This document shows, piece by piece, positions 1 to 7,921 of a DNA stretch of 34,115 bases. A program made the translations under genes and the position numbers. Origin of the DNA: Bacteroidales bacterium (lineage in GTDB: Bacteria; Bacteroidota; Bacteroidia; Bacteroidales; UBA12481); contig JAAYIP010000013.1 in the NCBI GenBank assembly GCA_012523435.1, forward strand, positions 1-34,115, written 5' to 3'. The notes beneath the pieces were generated by a model. It had not been told where the DNA came from and did no database searches. It was given only the letters and a program-made list of their open reading frames with translations. Each line of letters opens with the position of its first letter. Within the stretch, counting starts at the first letter, position 1.

Positions 1-410
1 CTAAATGTTAAGCAGTTTAAACAGTTTGGTTCATTAATAGTGTAAGATGAATGAATTGTACTGCAACTACCCATAGAAGTCCAATTTGAGTTACTATACT
101 TTTTAACCCAAACATGAGCGGGAACCCATGTGTAATCATCAACCCAATAAAAAATATCAGCATTAAAAAATGTTTGACCACTTGGATATGCTACTATATC
201 CTCACATTGATGAGAAAGAGTATTATCGCTGTACATTTTCCCCGTAAAAACAACCTTAATCGCATAGAGGTCAAAATATATACAATTATTAATACAAACC
301 CTTGATGCAGGTGGTACCGGATTGGGATTAAGGACTGGTGCCTCGACTTTAAAACTCTGCCCGAGAAGAATCACACAGGCTACTAGAGAAGCGAACAAAA
401 ACTTTTTCAT
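1..410 (-). CDS. Small secreted protein of unknown function, 3' end cut by the window edge
   Basis: The minus-strand frame opens with ATG at 408-410 and stays open for 136 codons to base 1, so the C-terminus lies outside the window. The first 20 or so residues (MKKFLFASLVACVILLGQSF) form a Sec signal peptide. A Pro-rich linker follows, and then a mature region rich in Cys (at least six), Trp, Tyr and Asn, which suggests a disulfide-stabilised extracytoplasmic protein. I recognise no family and no sorting domain, although a T9SS C-terminal domain could lie beyond the edge. Repeat copy A starts 45 bases upstream of its ATG, the same arrangement the metzincin pseudogene has with copy B, so the two genes probably share a duplicated upstream region. 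The gene is AT-rich like its neighbours to 4.1 kb. I am confident of the reading frame but not of any function. Confidence 0.7.
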   Translation of the reverse strand, partial: MKKFLFASLVACVILLGQSFKVEAPVLNPNPVPPASRVCINNCIYFDLYAIKVVFTGKMYSDNTLSHQCEDIVAYPSGQTFFNADIFYWVDDYTWVPAHVWVKKYSNSNWTSMGSCSTIHSSYTINEPNCLNCLTF

Positions 411-753
411 ATCAATTCACTTTTGTTAATAAAAACAGGATATTCTCACTTCCCCTTTTCCCGGCTGACACTCCTTACCTGGATTAAATGCGCGACTTTT
501 CAGTTAACCTCCTTTCTGGTATGACGGTAAGGAATGTACAGGAATCAGTTACCTGTTTATCAGAGAATTGACCAAAAGGCTACCCTGCTTTACTATGTTT
601 TAACATTTTTTTAACATAATTCAAAACCTCTTGCAATTAACCGAAATCTTTATTGAATCATCCGGAGCAAGGGCACCACCCGGTCGGGGGGTTGAGGCGA
701 TGATTTCGGCAAAGCCCGGAGAACAATTCAGGACAAACAATACGGATAATTGA
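411..753. other. Gene-free interval holding repeat copy A
   Basis: This 343-base interval separates the secreted-protein gene (start at 410) from the read-through end of the Kelch pseudogene (754). Repeat copy A occupies 455-688 and includes a relic of the recX 3' end at 650-688. Bases 689-753 match neither recX nor the sequence beyond copy B, and I see no gene, terminator hairpin or RNA there. No exact TAnnTTTG box reads leftward from this interval, so the promoter of the 410 gene is not identified. Confidence 0.6.
455..688. repeat. Direct repeat copy A (234 bp), containing a recX 3'-end relic
   Basis: Read against copy B (3921-4154), it aligns base for base at an offset of 3466 with no indel. 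I count nine mismatches, about 96% identity. Identity begins at the CTTTTCCCGG motif and ends abruptly at CGGTCGGG. On the minus strand bases 650-688 encode the last 11 residues of RecX (DRVVPLLRMIQ) and its TAA stop, but the rest of recX is absent here. The remaining 195 bp is non-coding and lies directly upstream of the secreted-protein gene that starts at 410. It has no terminal inverted repeats and no transposase, so this is not an insertion sequence. Confidence 0.92.
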
Positions 754-1941
754 TTAAAAGATCACTAACATCTTGCCAGCGCTGATGGCACCTGAGTCAT
801 CCACGAAATAGTACAATCCAGACTCTAAGCTTCTAAGATCTATTCGATTATCTTTCACTGCCAGGGACCCTACAAAGGTTCCGGTGATGGAATAGACCTT
901 TAGTTAATCAAGCTTTGGCCAGGACGACTTGACATAAACATGATCATGGGCTGGATTGGGATAAAGGTGGATCAAGGTAGGATTCTCCACCGTAGGAACG
1001 GAATTGATCCTGGGAGTGTATTCCCAGGTTTCATACTCTCCTAAACCTGTTGCGTAGTATCCTTTGCCATTGATCGAAAAAGTAGAGCTGTAGAGGGTCT
1101 GAAAGGGGCAATCAGCGATTCTTGACCAGGAATCAGTGTCTGGAGAATACTCCCAAAAGTCATTCAGTATTGGGCCATAGTCCCAGTTCAACCCTGAGCC
1201 AACATAACCGCGACGGCCTATGGTAAAACTTACCGCATCATACCTTTGGTAGCCCGGAAAATTAGCTTTTCTTTCCCATCGATTCAGGGCAGGATCATAC
1301 TCCCACCATTCACTTGTTAGCTGCCTGTCACCAAAGCCCAGACCAACATAACCTTTGCCAAGCAACGAGAAACCAACCTGTTGGAATACCCCGATTCCTG
1401 GAAAATCGGCTCGCCTTGTCCATTCATCTGTGATGGGGTCGTATTCGACAAGAGAACCATAATCATCTATTTCGGGTCGTTTTAAATAGCCCTTATCGTT
1501 GATGGAAAAACCTATTGCCAAATATCGATTATGAAAGTGAAACGGCAGGTCATTTCTTCGATTCCACGTATTCTCCACAGGATCAAACTCCCACAGTTCA
1601 TTATCATTGGCACCAAGTGTGTTGAGCCCGCCGCCAATGATAATCCTATCCTTGAAGGGAAAACAAAAAGCTTCATCGCGTGGTGGTCCAGGCATAACCG
1701 AATACCTTTCCCATTTATCATTTTGGGGATCGTAACGGTAAACCAAATTGCCATTGCCGGAGCTAATTCCCGTGCCGAGGTATCCGTAATCGCCAAAGCT
1801 GAAAGAAACCGCATTCACATGAACCTCGGGAAGATCAGCTTTTCGTTCCCACTTGTTTTGAGCGGTGACTGTTGGTCCAGATAACAGGATCATGCAAGTC
1901 GCTAAAACATAACTCGCTGAATGACAAGTACTTGGTCTCAT
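754..1941 (-). pseudogene. Kelch-repeat T9SS cargo protein, sorting domain cut by an in-frame stop
   Basis: An N-terminal signal peptide ending near residue 27 (VTAQ) is followed by six Kelch-type blades. Each carries a W-x-R-x-x-D/N-x-P strand, a GYxGxG-like strand and an E-Y/F-D/S-P turn, as expected of a six-bladed beta-propeller that binds proteins or glycans at the cell surface. From about residue 325 a T9SS type A sorting domain begins (LYPNPAHDHVYV). It is interrupted at codon 346 by TAA (904-906), after SSWPKLD. Beyond the stop the same frame continues with typical sorting-domain sequence (LKVYSITGTFVGS, then LESGLYYFV and AGKMLVIF) to a second TAA at 754-756. The intact ancestor would be 395 residues. 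CAA to TAA is the simplest explanation. The 345-residue product should be exported to the periplasm but not anchored by T9SS. The gene follows the metzincin pseudogene by 41 bases on the same strand. Confidence 0.82.
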
Positions 1942-1982
1942 TTTAAACTGGTATGATGAAATCTGCCGCAGGTGGGCATTTA

Positions 1983-3881
1983 TTAATAAACGAATACTTT
2001 CTTAGTAAGGACTTCATTGGAGGTCTGAATTTTAAATAAATAAACACCAATCTGATTAGGAACCTCATTAATGTTGATTATTGTTTTCCCTTGTTTTACA
2101 TTGTGAATAACCTGGGAAGAAAAAACATTTCCTTTCAAGTCGAGGATTTCAAAGAATACATCGGAATCATAAGTCATAAAGAGTTCTACGATAGAATTAA
2201 TTTTCAGAGGGTTTGGATACACGACAAATTCGGTTCTTATCCTAATCTCCTCAGTGGGAGAATCCTCTTCTGAGAGAATCATCAAATTACCATTTGAGAA
2301 AAATCCAGTTGTTGAGACGGGCAACGGCAAATAATTACTTAAATGAACAACCAGAGTGGCACAACCATACTTTGAATCGCTTGATTCAACTTCCACTTTC
2401 AGATACCAGATTTGAAGATCTGGTGGAAACTGTTTCACTAAACTGTCAGTCGTTTCATCAGAGAAATCATAATATTTATACCCATTAGTGGAGACCTTCC
2501 ACTGGTAAGCATAACCTCCAGATCCACCGATAGCATTGGCAACCCAGGTGTAGTCAACACCAGTCATACAGTTGGTTGGCCCAGATATGTTAACGAATAT
2601 TGATTCGCCAGGCTGATCAGTTCTAAAGTTTGATATCTGAACAGCTGTCGATTCAACTTTTCTTGAGTTATCTGCATTTTCTGCCCCAAAAGGTTGACCA
2701 TACTTAAAGTAATCTGGATCAGACAATCTTGCTTGTCGGGTTGTGTTATTTTGCTCGGAGACAAATGGAATATACATTAGCGAAGCATAATTCTGATTGT
2801 CGTATTCAACTTTTTAAGCATGAGCATAAGTGTTGGTATTATCTGCCGCCCATTGATGGCGCGCACCAAAAAGGTGAGAAACTTCGTGTGCAAAGGTGAG
2901 ATGGTTTATTGCAAACGGGGCATCAACAATTGCATAGGGTTTAGAGGCGTCACAGTCAATGCAGTTGGCCATTCCCAGAACATGCAAATTAGTTTGAGTG
3001 AAAGGGTCCCAAATTATGTACCCTTGATTCATTGTTGGAGTTGCATTTGTTAACAAAACCACTATGTCGGCTCTGTCTAGGTCTCGATAGTAAGCTACGG
3101 TTTGATTTTCAACGAAATTGTTCATAGTCAATTCAATATCATTCCAGACCTCCTCAAAGTCATCTAGCTGCCTTACACCTACTAAATTAAACATTAAACT
3201 ATTATCTAAATTGGTAACTATGGGATCCAATGTGCCAAAAACAGAATTGGCAAAAGCAATTGGGTTATTTTGATATTCCAAAACTTGGCTTGTATATAAA
3301 ACCAGTACGCTTACTACAACCGGCTCTCCTCCACCTCCACTACTACCCCCCCCATCGTCAATAAGGGTATCAATCCCAGATGGCGGCATATCATACGCTT
3401 TATTCAAGAAACTTGAATTAATCTCCAATAATAAACCCTTGTTTTTACTGGTTGGTTGTATCTCAAAAATTCGGCCCTTAATATTTATTCTTCCAGCAAC
3501 TAATCCCTCATGCGAATACAATGACAATTCACCAGGTGAATCCTTAATGTCACCACACCATGCGAAGTTGCTGTCATCTTGATAGTTAAATGATTTCGGA
3601 CATGCAATCAAAGCATCCTTAATACCTGGTAATCTAATTACAAGTGCCCCATTGCCGGTATTTGTAATGGAATTTGAAATGCTTCTCAGAATTACTCCAT
3701 AAATAGCATTATAAACGGGGCTTCTTTTAATGCTCTTTACTTTAGCCAATTCATTAATAGAGAAATTCCTATCGTCTAATTCGACTACATTAAATAGGCT
3801 CTTTTCACTTATCTGTGCCTCGCTCGAAAATGGAATTACAGATAATAAGAAAAAAAGTCAAATAACTTTAATGTTTTGCAT
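1983..3881 (-). pseudogene. Secreted metzincin-type zinc metalloprotease with T9SS domain, two in-frame stops
   Basis: One frame of 633 codons runs from ATG at 3881 to TAA at 1983, broken by TGA at codon 8 (3858-3860) and TAA at codon 356 (2814-2816). Nothing is frameshifted. Codons 1-24 would encode a signal peptide (MQNIKVI, stop, LFFLLSVIPFSSEAQ). The catalytic domain starts near VSVLVLYTSQ and has RADIVVLL and the zinc site HEVSHLFGARHQ, with His332, Glu333, His336 and His342. This matches reprolysin-like/M72-type metzincins. The second stop falls in NTNTYAHA, stop, KVEYDNQNYASLMYIPF, where relatives continue from the zinc site to the Met-turn, so the Met-turn is lost from the first product. 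After it come an immunoglobulin- or PKD-like region and a complete T9SS type A sorting domain (VVYPNPLKINS to TKKVFVY). Annotation from TTG at 3749 would lack a signal peptide. Called a pseudogene; readthrough is a remote alternative. Confidence 0.85.
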
Positions 3882-3920
3882 TGTATTAGATTTTCATTTC
3901 TCTATATTGACACAATTTCA

Positions 3921-4154
3921 CTTTTCCCGGCTGACACTCCTTACCTGGATTAAATGCGCGACTTTTCAGTTAACCTCCTTTCTGGTATGATGGAAAGGAT
4001 TGTGCAGGAATCAGTTACTTGTTTATCATAGAATTGACCAAAAGGGAACCCTGCTTTACTATGTTTTAACATTTTTTTAACATAATTCAAAACCTCTTGC
4101 AATTAACCGAAATCATTATTGAATCATCCGGAGCAAGGGCACCACCCGGTCGGG
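3921..4154. repeat. Direct repeat copy B (234 bp), spanning the recX end and the downstream intergenic
   Basis: This is the partner of copy A at 455-688, ungapped with nine mismatches. Bases 4116-4154 are the genuine 3' end of intact recX and 3921-4115 is the intergenic region leading to the metzincin ATG at 3881. Copy B is therefore the one with the full recX attached, and copy A is the copy with truncated recX. The unit between equivalent positions is 3466 bp and carries the metzincin and Kelch pseudogenes. Confidence 0.92.
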
Positions 4155-4571
4155 TTCAAACCCTCTGCCCATGGCGAAGTTGATCAATTTCTGCCTGACG
4201 ATCAGGGGGTTTTCTTCGTTCTTGAGGGTTCGGGCTTTCTTTTCAAGGAGATCTTTCAGAATCCCCAGATAGTGCTCCTCATCAATCTCGTCGAGCGCTT
4301 TGTCGATGATCCGGCTTTCGACGCCCTTGCCGTGGAGCATATATCGGATTTTAATCCGGCCCCAGCCGTTTAGGGTGAGTTTATCCCTGACAAAAGCACG
4401 GGCGTAACGTTCGTTATCGAGGAACTTTTCCTGAATTAATTTACTGATAATCTGGTCGGTGTCATTCTCCGTCAACCCCCAGGAGCGCAGCTTTCCCCGC
4501 ACCTCACCCTCCGCATGTTCCTGACGGGCGCAATAGGCCATGGCCTTACTCAGTGCCTGGTTCTTATCCAT
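4116..4571 (-). CDS. recX: Regulatory protein RecX
   Basis: A 151-residue protein with the three-fold repeat of three-helix modules seen in RecX. The first module is at about 5-45 (ALSKAMAYCARQEHAEGEVRGKL), the second at about 50-95 (FLDNERYARAFVRDKL) and the third is C-terminal (QKLINFAMGRGFEPDRVVPLL). RecX binds inside the RecA filament groove and limits RecA activity in recombination and the SOS response. Its length is normal for the family. The ATG overlaps the end of prmC by 8 bases, so the two are translationally coupled, prmC first. The last 39 bases of the gene are the part duplicated in repeat copy A. No recA gene is in the window. Confidence 0.93.
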   Translation of the reverse strand: MDKNQALSKAMAYCARQEHAEGEVRGKLRSWGLTENDTDQIISKLIQEKFLDNERYARAFVRDKLTLNGWGRIKIRYMLHGKGVESRIIDKALDEIDEEHYLGILKDLLEKKARTLKNEENPLIVRQKLINFAMGRGFEPDRVVPLLRMIQ

Positions 4572-5466
4572 CGGTTCCTCTGATCATCCGGTTACGACCA
4601 TGAATATCGGAGAATAAATCCACCCGGCCAAAATGGGCCTGAAAAAGCTCCTTGGTGGCCAAGGCAAGCGGATGGTGAACCTCGACGTAAACACACCCCT
4701 CAGGTCTGAGATGAGCATTGGCGATCCGGATAATCTGCCTGTAAAAGATCAGTGGATCAGCATCGGGCACAAACAGGGCCGTATCAGGCTCATGAGCCGT
4801 AACCAGGCGATCCATTATATCTCGCTCATTTAGTGGAATATACGGAGGATTACTAACGATCACATCAAGAGCGGGCAGCTCAAAAGGCTGGCGGGTAAGT
4901 GGATCAATCGGTGAAGATCCCCGATTCAGAACATCCCACTTGAAGATTTGTATCGGAACCTGATTCAGGCGGGCATTATCGCGGGTCATGGTTAGTGCCT
5001 CGCCCGACACGTCCACTGCCAGCACCTGTGCATCCGGGAGATTCCGTGCCAGGGCAATGGCGATGGCCCCGGAGCCACAACCGATATCCAGGATAGTGGT
5101 TCCCCCCTGGCAAGCTGGCTCGGATGGGGATTGTCCCTTCTGATCCCTGATGATCAGCTCCACCAGCTCCTCGGTCTCGCCTCGGGGAATGAGCACCCCC
5201 GGCCCCACCCTGAAAGGCAGGCCGTAAAACTCGGTCTCCCCGAGGATATACTGAATGGGCTCCGAATGCTTCAACCTCTCCGTGATCTCGATCAGACGAG
5301 CCGTCTGAACCGGCGTTAAGGCCAAATCCTGATTCAGTCGCACCTCTACCCCGCTCATGCCGGTCAGATCCTCGGCAATGATTCGTGCAAACGCTTCGAT
5401 CTCCCGGTCGGGATGGATTCCAGTAAGCGCCTCAGACAGAAACTTGCGAATAACAGATAGCCTCAT
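4564..5466 (-). CDS. prmC: Peptide chain release factor N5-glutamine methyltransferase PrmC (HemK)
   Basis: PrmC transfers a methyl group from SAM to the glutamine of the GGQ motif in release factors RF1 and RF2, raising termination efficiency. The protein has an N-terminal helical release-factor-binding domain (from MRLSVIRKF), a linker with ETEFYGLPFRVGPGVLIPRGETEELVE, the SAM site LDIGCGSGAIAIAL, and the catalytic NPPY at residues 206-209. The frame is open to 5508, but those extra 14 codons would encode the terminator hairpin of the upstream tRNA gene. The ATG at 5466, just after the hairpin's T-run, is therefore the supported start and gives 300 residues, normal for the family. The gene overlaps recX by 8 bases. 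Confidence 0.94.
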   Translation of the reverse strand: MRLSVIRKFLSEALTGIHPDREIEAFARIIAEDLTGMSGVEVRLNQDLALTPVQTARLIEITERLKHSEPIQYILGETEFYGLPFRVGPGVLIPRGETEELVELIIRDQKGQSPSEPACQGGTTILDIGCGSGAIAIALARNLPDAQVLAVDVSGEALTMTRDNARLNQVPIQIFKWDVLNRGSSPIDPLTRQPFELPALDVIVSNPPYIPLNERDIMDRLVTAHEPDTALFVPDADPLIFYRQIIRIANAHLRPEGCVYVEVHHPLALATKELFQAHFGRVDLFSDIHGRNRMIRGTDG

Positions 5467-5470
5467 AATC

Positions 5471-5505
5471 AAAAACCACCTGCCCGGCAGGGCCCGGCAA
5501 GTGGT
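5471..5505 (-). terminator. Intrinsic terminator of the tRNA-Val gene
   Basis: Reading the minus strand, ACCACTTGCC pairs with GGCAGGTGGT (10 bp with one G-T wobble) around a GC-rich loop and is followed at once by TTTTT. It starts eight bases past the tRNA CCA end and finishes just before the prmC ATG at 5466. It separates tRNA transcription from prmC and argues against the longer prmC start at 5508. Confidence 0.8.
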
Positions 5506-5512
5506 CATTATT

Positions 5513-5590
5513 TGGTGGGCATTGCCGGATTCGAACCAGCGACCCCCTGCGTGTGGAGCAGGTGCTCTAAACCAACTGAGCTAAACACCC
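5513..5590 (-). tRNA. tRNA-Val (anticodon CAC)
   Basis: A 78-base cloverleaf on the minus strand. The acceptor stem is GGGTGTT/AATGCCC with two adjacent G-U wobbles, and the 3' CCA is encoded. The D arm is GCTC/GAGC and the anticodon stem CCTGC/GCAGG is perfect. The 7-base loop is TCCACAC and the T arm is GCTGG-TTCGAAT-CCGGC. Positions 34-36 read CAC, which decodes GTG valine. Position 33 is C where tRNAs almost always carry U, an oddity that could impair decoding or reflect a base error. A weak promoter (5601-5608) precedes the gene and a terminator (5471-5505) follows it. Confidence 0.9.
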
Positions 5591-5600
5591 AACGACGGTG

Positions 5601-5608
5601 CAAGATTA
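5601..5608 (-). promoter_or_regulatory. Probable -7 box of the tRNA-Val promoter
   Basis: The minus strand reads TAATCTTG, seven of eight matches if TAnnTTTG is the Bacteroidota -7 consensus. It follows a T-rich stretch and ends 10 bases before the first base of the tRNA, a spacing that fits a short 5' leader. Confidence 0.45.
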
Positions 5609-5652
5609 CAAAAAAAAACATTGCATCGTTCGCTCAACGCACAATTCCTCCC

Positions 5653-7767
5653 CTACTCCAAAAACCCCCTGTTCCGCATCAGCGGGGTGATGTCTGGCTC
5701 GCGGCCACGGAATTTGACAAACATCTCCATGCCATCGGCCATTCCGTTCTTTTCCAGCACATTCTTACGGAAGGATTGGGCCGTAGCCTGATCAAAAATA
5801 CCGTTTTCGCGGAAAGCTTCGAAGGCGTCGTGATCCAGCACGGCCGACCATTCGTAGCTATAGTATCCGGCATCATAGCCTCCGGTGATGTGCGTAAAAT
5901 ACCAGCTGTGGTAGCGGGGTTTGATCTCCGGGATCAGTCCGGTACGTTCAGCAACCGCTCTCTCCAGTTCCACGACATCCACCGGTATCGTATCGGTGAG
6001 GGTATGGTAGGCCATATCGATATAGCAGGCAGCAAGGAACTCCACGGAATTGAATCCCTGGTTGAACTTACTACTCTTGTTAATCTTCTCAATCAGATAG
6101 TCAGGTATCGGATCACCAGTTTGATAATGAAGGGCATAGCTCTTCAGCACCTCTGGTTCCATCGCCCAGTGTTCCATGATCTGACTAGGCAGCTCAACGA
6201 AATCGCGCGCCGCGTAAGATGTTCGCATCGTGCGTGTTGAAAAGAGGTTATCCAGTCCGTGGCCGAACTCATGGAAGAGGGTTTCCACCTCGTCCGGGCT
6301 GAGTAGGGCGGGTTGGTTACCAGATGGCCGGGTAAAGTTGCACACGATCGTCACCACCGGGGTGATCTCCTGGCCATCCTTCACATGATGTCCGCGATAG
6401 CCTCCGCACCAGGCACCCTGGCGCTTGCTGGCACGGGGATGGAAATCCATATAGAGCACTCCCAGGTGCGATCCGTCCGCCTCTTTCACCTCGTAAGCTA
6501 CGGCCTCAGAATGAGGCTTCGGGATATCGGTAATCTCCGTAAACGTGATTCCATAGAGCTTGTTTGCCACATCGAACACACCCCGACTCACATTTTCAAG
6601 CTTGAAATAGGGCCTTAACTCGCTCTCATCGAGGTCGAACTGCTCTTTGCGGAGCTTTTCGGCATACATCCACCAGTCATGAGCCTCCAGCTGAAACCGT
6701 CCACCCTCCCGACGGATGATCTCCTGCATCTGGTCGCGGTCGCGAATGGCGGCAGCCAGTGCCGGCTTCCATACCTGATCGAGCAATGCCATCACATTTT
6801 CCGGGGTTTTAGCCATCCTCGATTCCATCACCAGATCGGCATGCGAAGCATATCCAAGTAGATGAGCCTTTTGGGCACGTAAAGCCATCATCTTCGCTAA
6901 AATCTCTTTGTTATCATACTCGTTATTCCGGTTACCCCGATTGAGCCAACCCGCATACAGCTCCTTTCTAAGTTCCCGGTTATGAGCCGATTGCAGGAAT
7001 GGTATCCAGCTTGGTTTCTGCGCTGTAAAGACCCATTTACCGGGCATTCCGGCTTCAGCAGCGGCCTCGGCTGCAGCATCAACGGAGGTCTGGCTTAGCC
7101 CCATCAGATCGGCAGGATGATCAATGACCAGACTAAAAGCGTTAGTCTCCTCCAATACATTTTGAGAAAACTGCACCCCCAGAATGGATAATTCCTGATT
7201 GATCTGCTTTAGCTCTTCCTTCTTATCATCGGGCAGATTAGCTCCATTGCGAACCAACTCTTTGTACTTATTTTCGAGAATATAAGCCTGTTCTTCAGTT
7301 AGTTTCATCTTTTCGCGGTTATCATAGACTGATTTTATCCGCTTAAAGAGATTGGGATTTAGGTTGATTTCATCACTATGGGCAGCCATTTTTGGGGAGA
7401 TCTCCAGCTGGATCTTTTGAAGATCCTCATTGGTATTGGCTGAGCTCAAGCCATAAAACACACTGCTCACCCGACTGAGCAACTCACCACTTTGGTCGAG
7501 TGCCTCCAGGGTGTTCCGGAAAGTTGGCTTCTTTTTGCTTGCCAGAATCGCTTCGACAGCTTCTTTCTGTTGGGCCATGCCCTCCTCAAATGCTGGCAGG
7601 TAATGCTCCGGTTTGATCTGATCAAAAGGAGGCACCTCAAAGGGAGTCTCATACTGGTTGAAAAACGGGTTTAAAGGATCCATTACACGCTCTTTTTTAG
7701 GTTCATTGGTGCAGGATGTCAGGCTTGCCAGGGCCAAAATCAGAAAGGCTATCAGCGTTCGGTACAT
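5653..7767 (-). CDS. dcp: M3 family oligopeptidase lipoprotein (peptidyl-dipeptidase Dcp type)
   Basis: A zinc oligopeptidase of the thimet/Dcp family, expected to cut short peptides, often releasing C-terminal dipeptides. It has the zinc motif HEFGHGLDNLF (His499, Glu500, His503), the family segment RDFVELPSQIMEHWA just after it, and a C-terminal Y-rich segment (ITGGYDAGYYSYEWS) that lines the substrate cleft. The frame is open to a TTG at 7779. I prefer the ATG at 7767, which gives 704 residues and a clean lipoprotein signal with lipobox LTSC at Cys19. This suggests a periplasmic or outer-membrane-anchored enzyme, unlike cytosolic E. coli Dcp. It lies divergent from ribD. Together with the M24 and S9 peptidases to its right it points to peptide use. 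Confidence 0.92.
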   Translation of the reverse strand: MYRTLIAFLILALASLTSCTNEPKKERVMDPLNPFFNQYETPFEVPPFDQIKPEHYLPAFEEGMAQQKEAVEAILASKKKPTFRNTLEALDQSGELLSRVSSVFYGLSSANTNEDLQKIQLEISPKMAAHSDEINLNPNLFKRIKSVYDNREKMKLTEEQAYILENKYKELVRNGANLPDDKKEELKQINQELSILGVQFSQNVLEETNAFSLVIDHPADLMGLSQTSVDAAAEAAAEAGMPGKWVFTAQKPSWIPFLQSAHNRELRKELYAGWLNRGNRNNEYDNKEILAKMMALRAQKAHLLGYASHADLVMESRMAKTPENVMALLDQVWKPALAAAIRDRDQMQEIIRREGGRFQLEAHDWWMYAEKLRKEQFDLDESELRPYFKLENVSRGVFDVANKLYGITFTEITDIPKPHSEAVAYEVKEADGSHLGVLYMDFHPRASKRQGAWCGGYRGHHVKDGQEITPVVTIVCNFTRPSGNQPALLSPDEVETLFHEFGHGLDNLFSTRTMRTSYAARDFVELPSQIMEHWAMEPEVLKSYALHYQTGDPIPDYLIEKINKSSKFNQGFNSVEFLAACYIDMAYHTLTDTIPVDVVELERAVAERTGLIPEIKPRYHSWYFTHITGGYDAGYYSYEWSAVLDHDAFEAFRENGIFDQATAQSFRKNVLEKNGMADGMEMFVKFRGREPDITPLMRNRGFLE

Positions 7768-7899
7768 GGTTATAAACAAGTTAGTTTAAGGGTAAAAATA
7801 AGGTTTTTTTTCCGGCCTTCCTTCTCTCCCCGAAATTACCTCTACCGAAAATCAGACAATCATGTATCCAATCGAGGCCTGATCGTATCGTAGCCCCCC

Positions 7900-7917
7900 T
7901 TTTTTTTTTTACCTTTG
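7900..7917 (+). promoter_or_regulatory. ribD promoter: 11-T tract joined to TACCTTTG
   Basis: A perfect -7 box TACCTTTG (7910-7917) sits four bases upstream of the ribD ATG at 7922. An 11-base T run (7900-7910) preceded by six C residues abuts it. The initiation site implied by the box is at or very near the ATG, so the mRNA would be leaderless or nearly so. No clear -33 TTG is visible. Confidence 0.6.
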
Positions 7918-7921
7918 GCCC

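Noticed and set aside
455-688. A riboswitch or structured RNA in the repeat
   Set aside because: A possible GGTAA/TTACC stem in copy A is lost in copy B without compensatory changes, so there is no support for a conserved structure.
754-3881. Stop-codon reassignment or selenocysteine as an explanation for the in-frame stops
   Set aside because: TAA, TAG and TGA all occur as internal stops, while intact genes here also end in TAA (recX), TAG (dcp) and TGA (ROK copy 2). No SECIS-like element was seen after the TGA.
455-4154. The 234-bp repeats as ends of an insertion sequence
   Set aside because: They are direct, have no terminal inverted repeats, no target-site duplication could be defined, and no transposase lies between them.
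4564-5508. The longer 314-residue prmC start
   Set aside because: The first 14 codons coincide with the tRNA terminator hairpin and T-run; PrmC homologues start at the MRLSVI-like segment.
5512-6240. A 242-codon plus-strand open frame across the tRNA and the dcp 3' end
   Set aside because: It runs through the tRNA-Val gene and antisense to the conserved M3 peptidase domain, and its translation resembles no protein.
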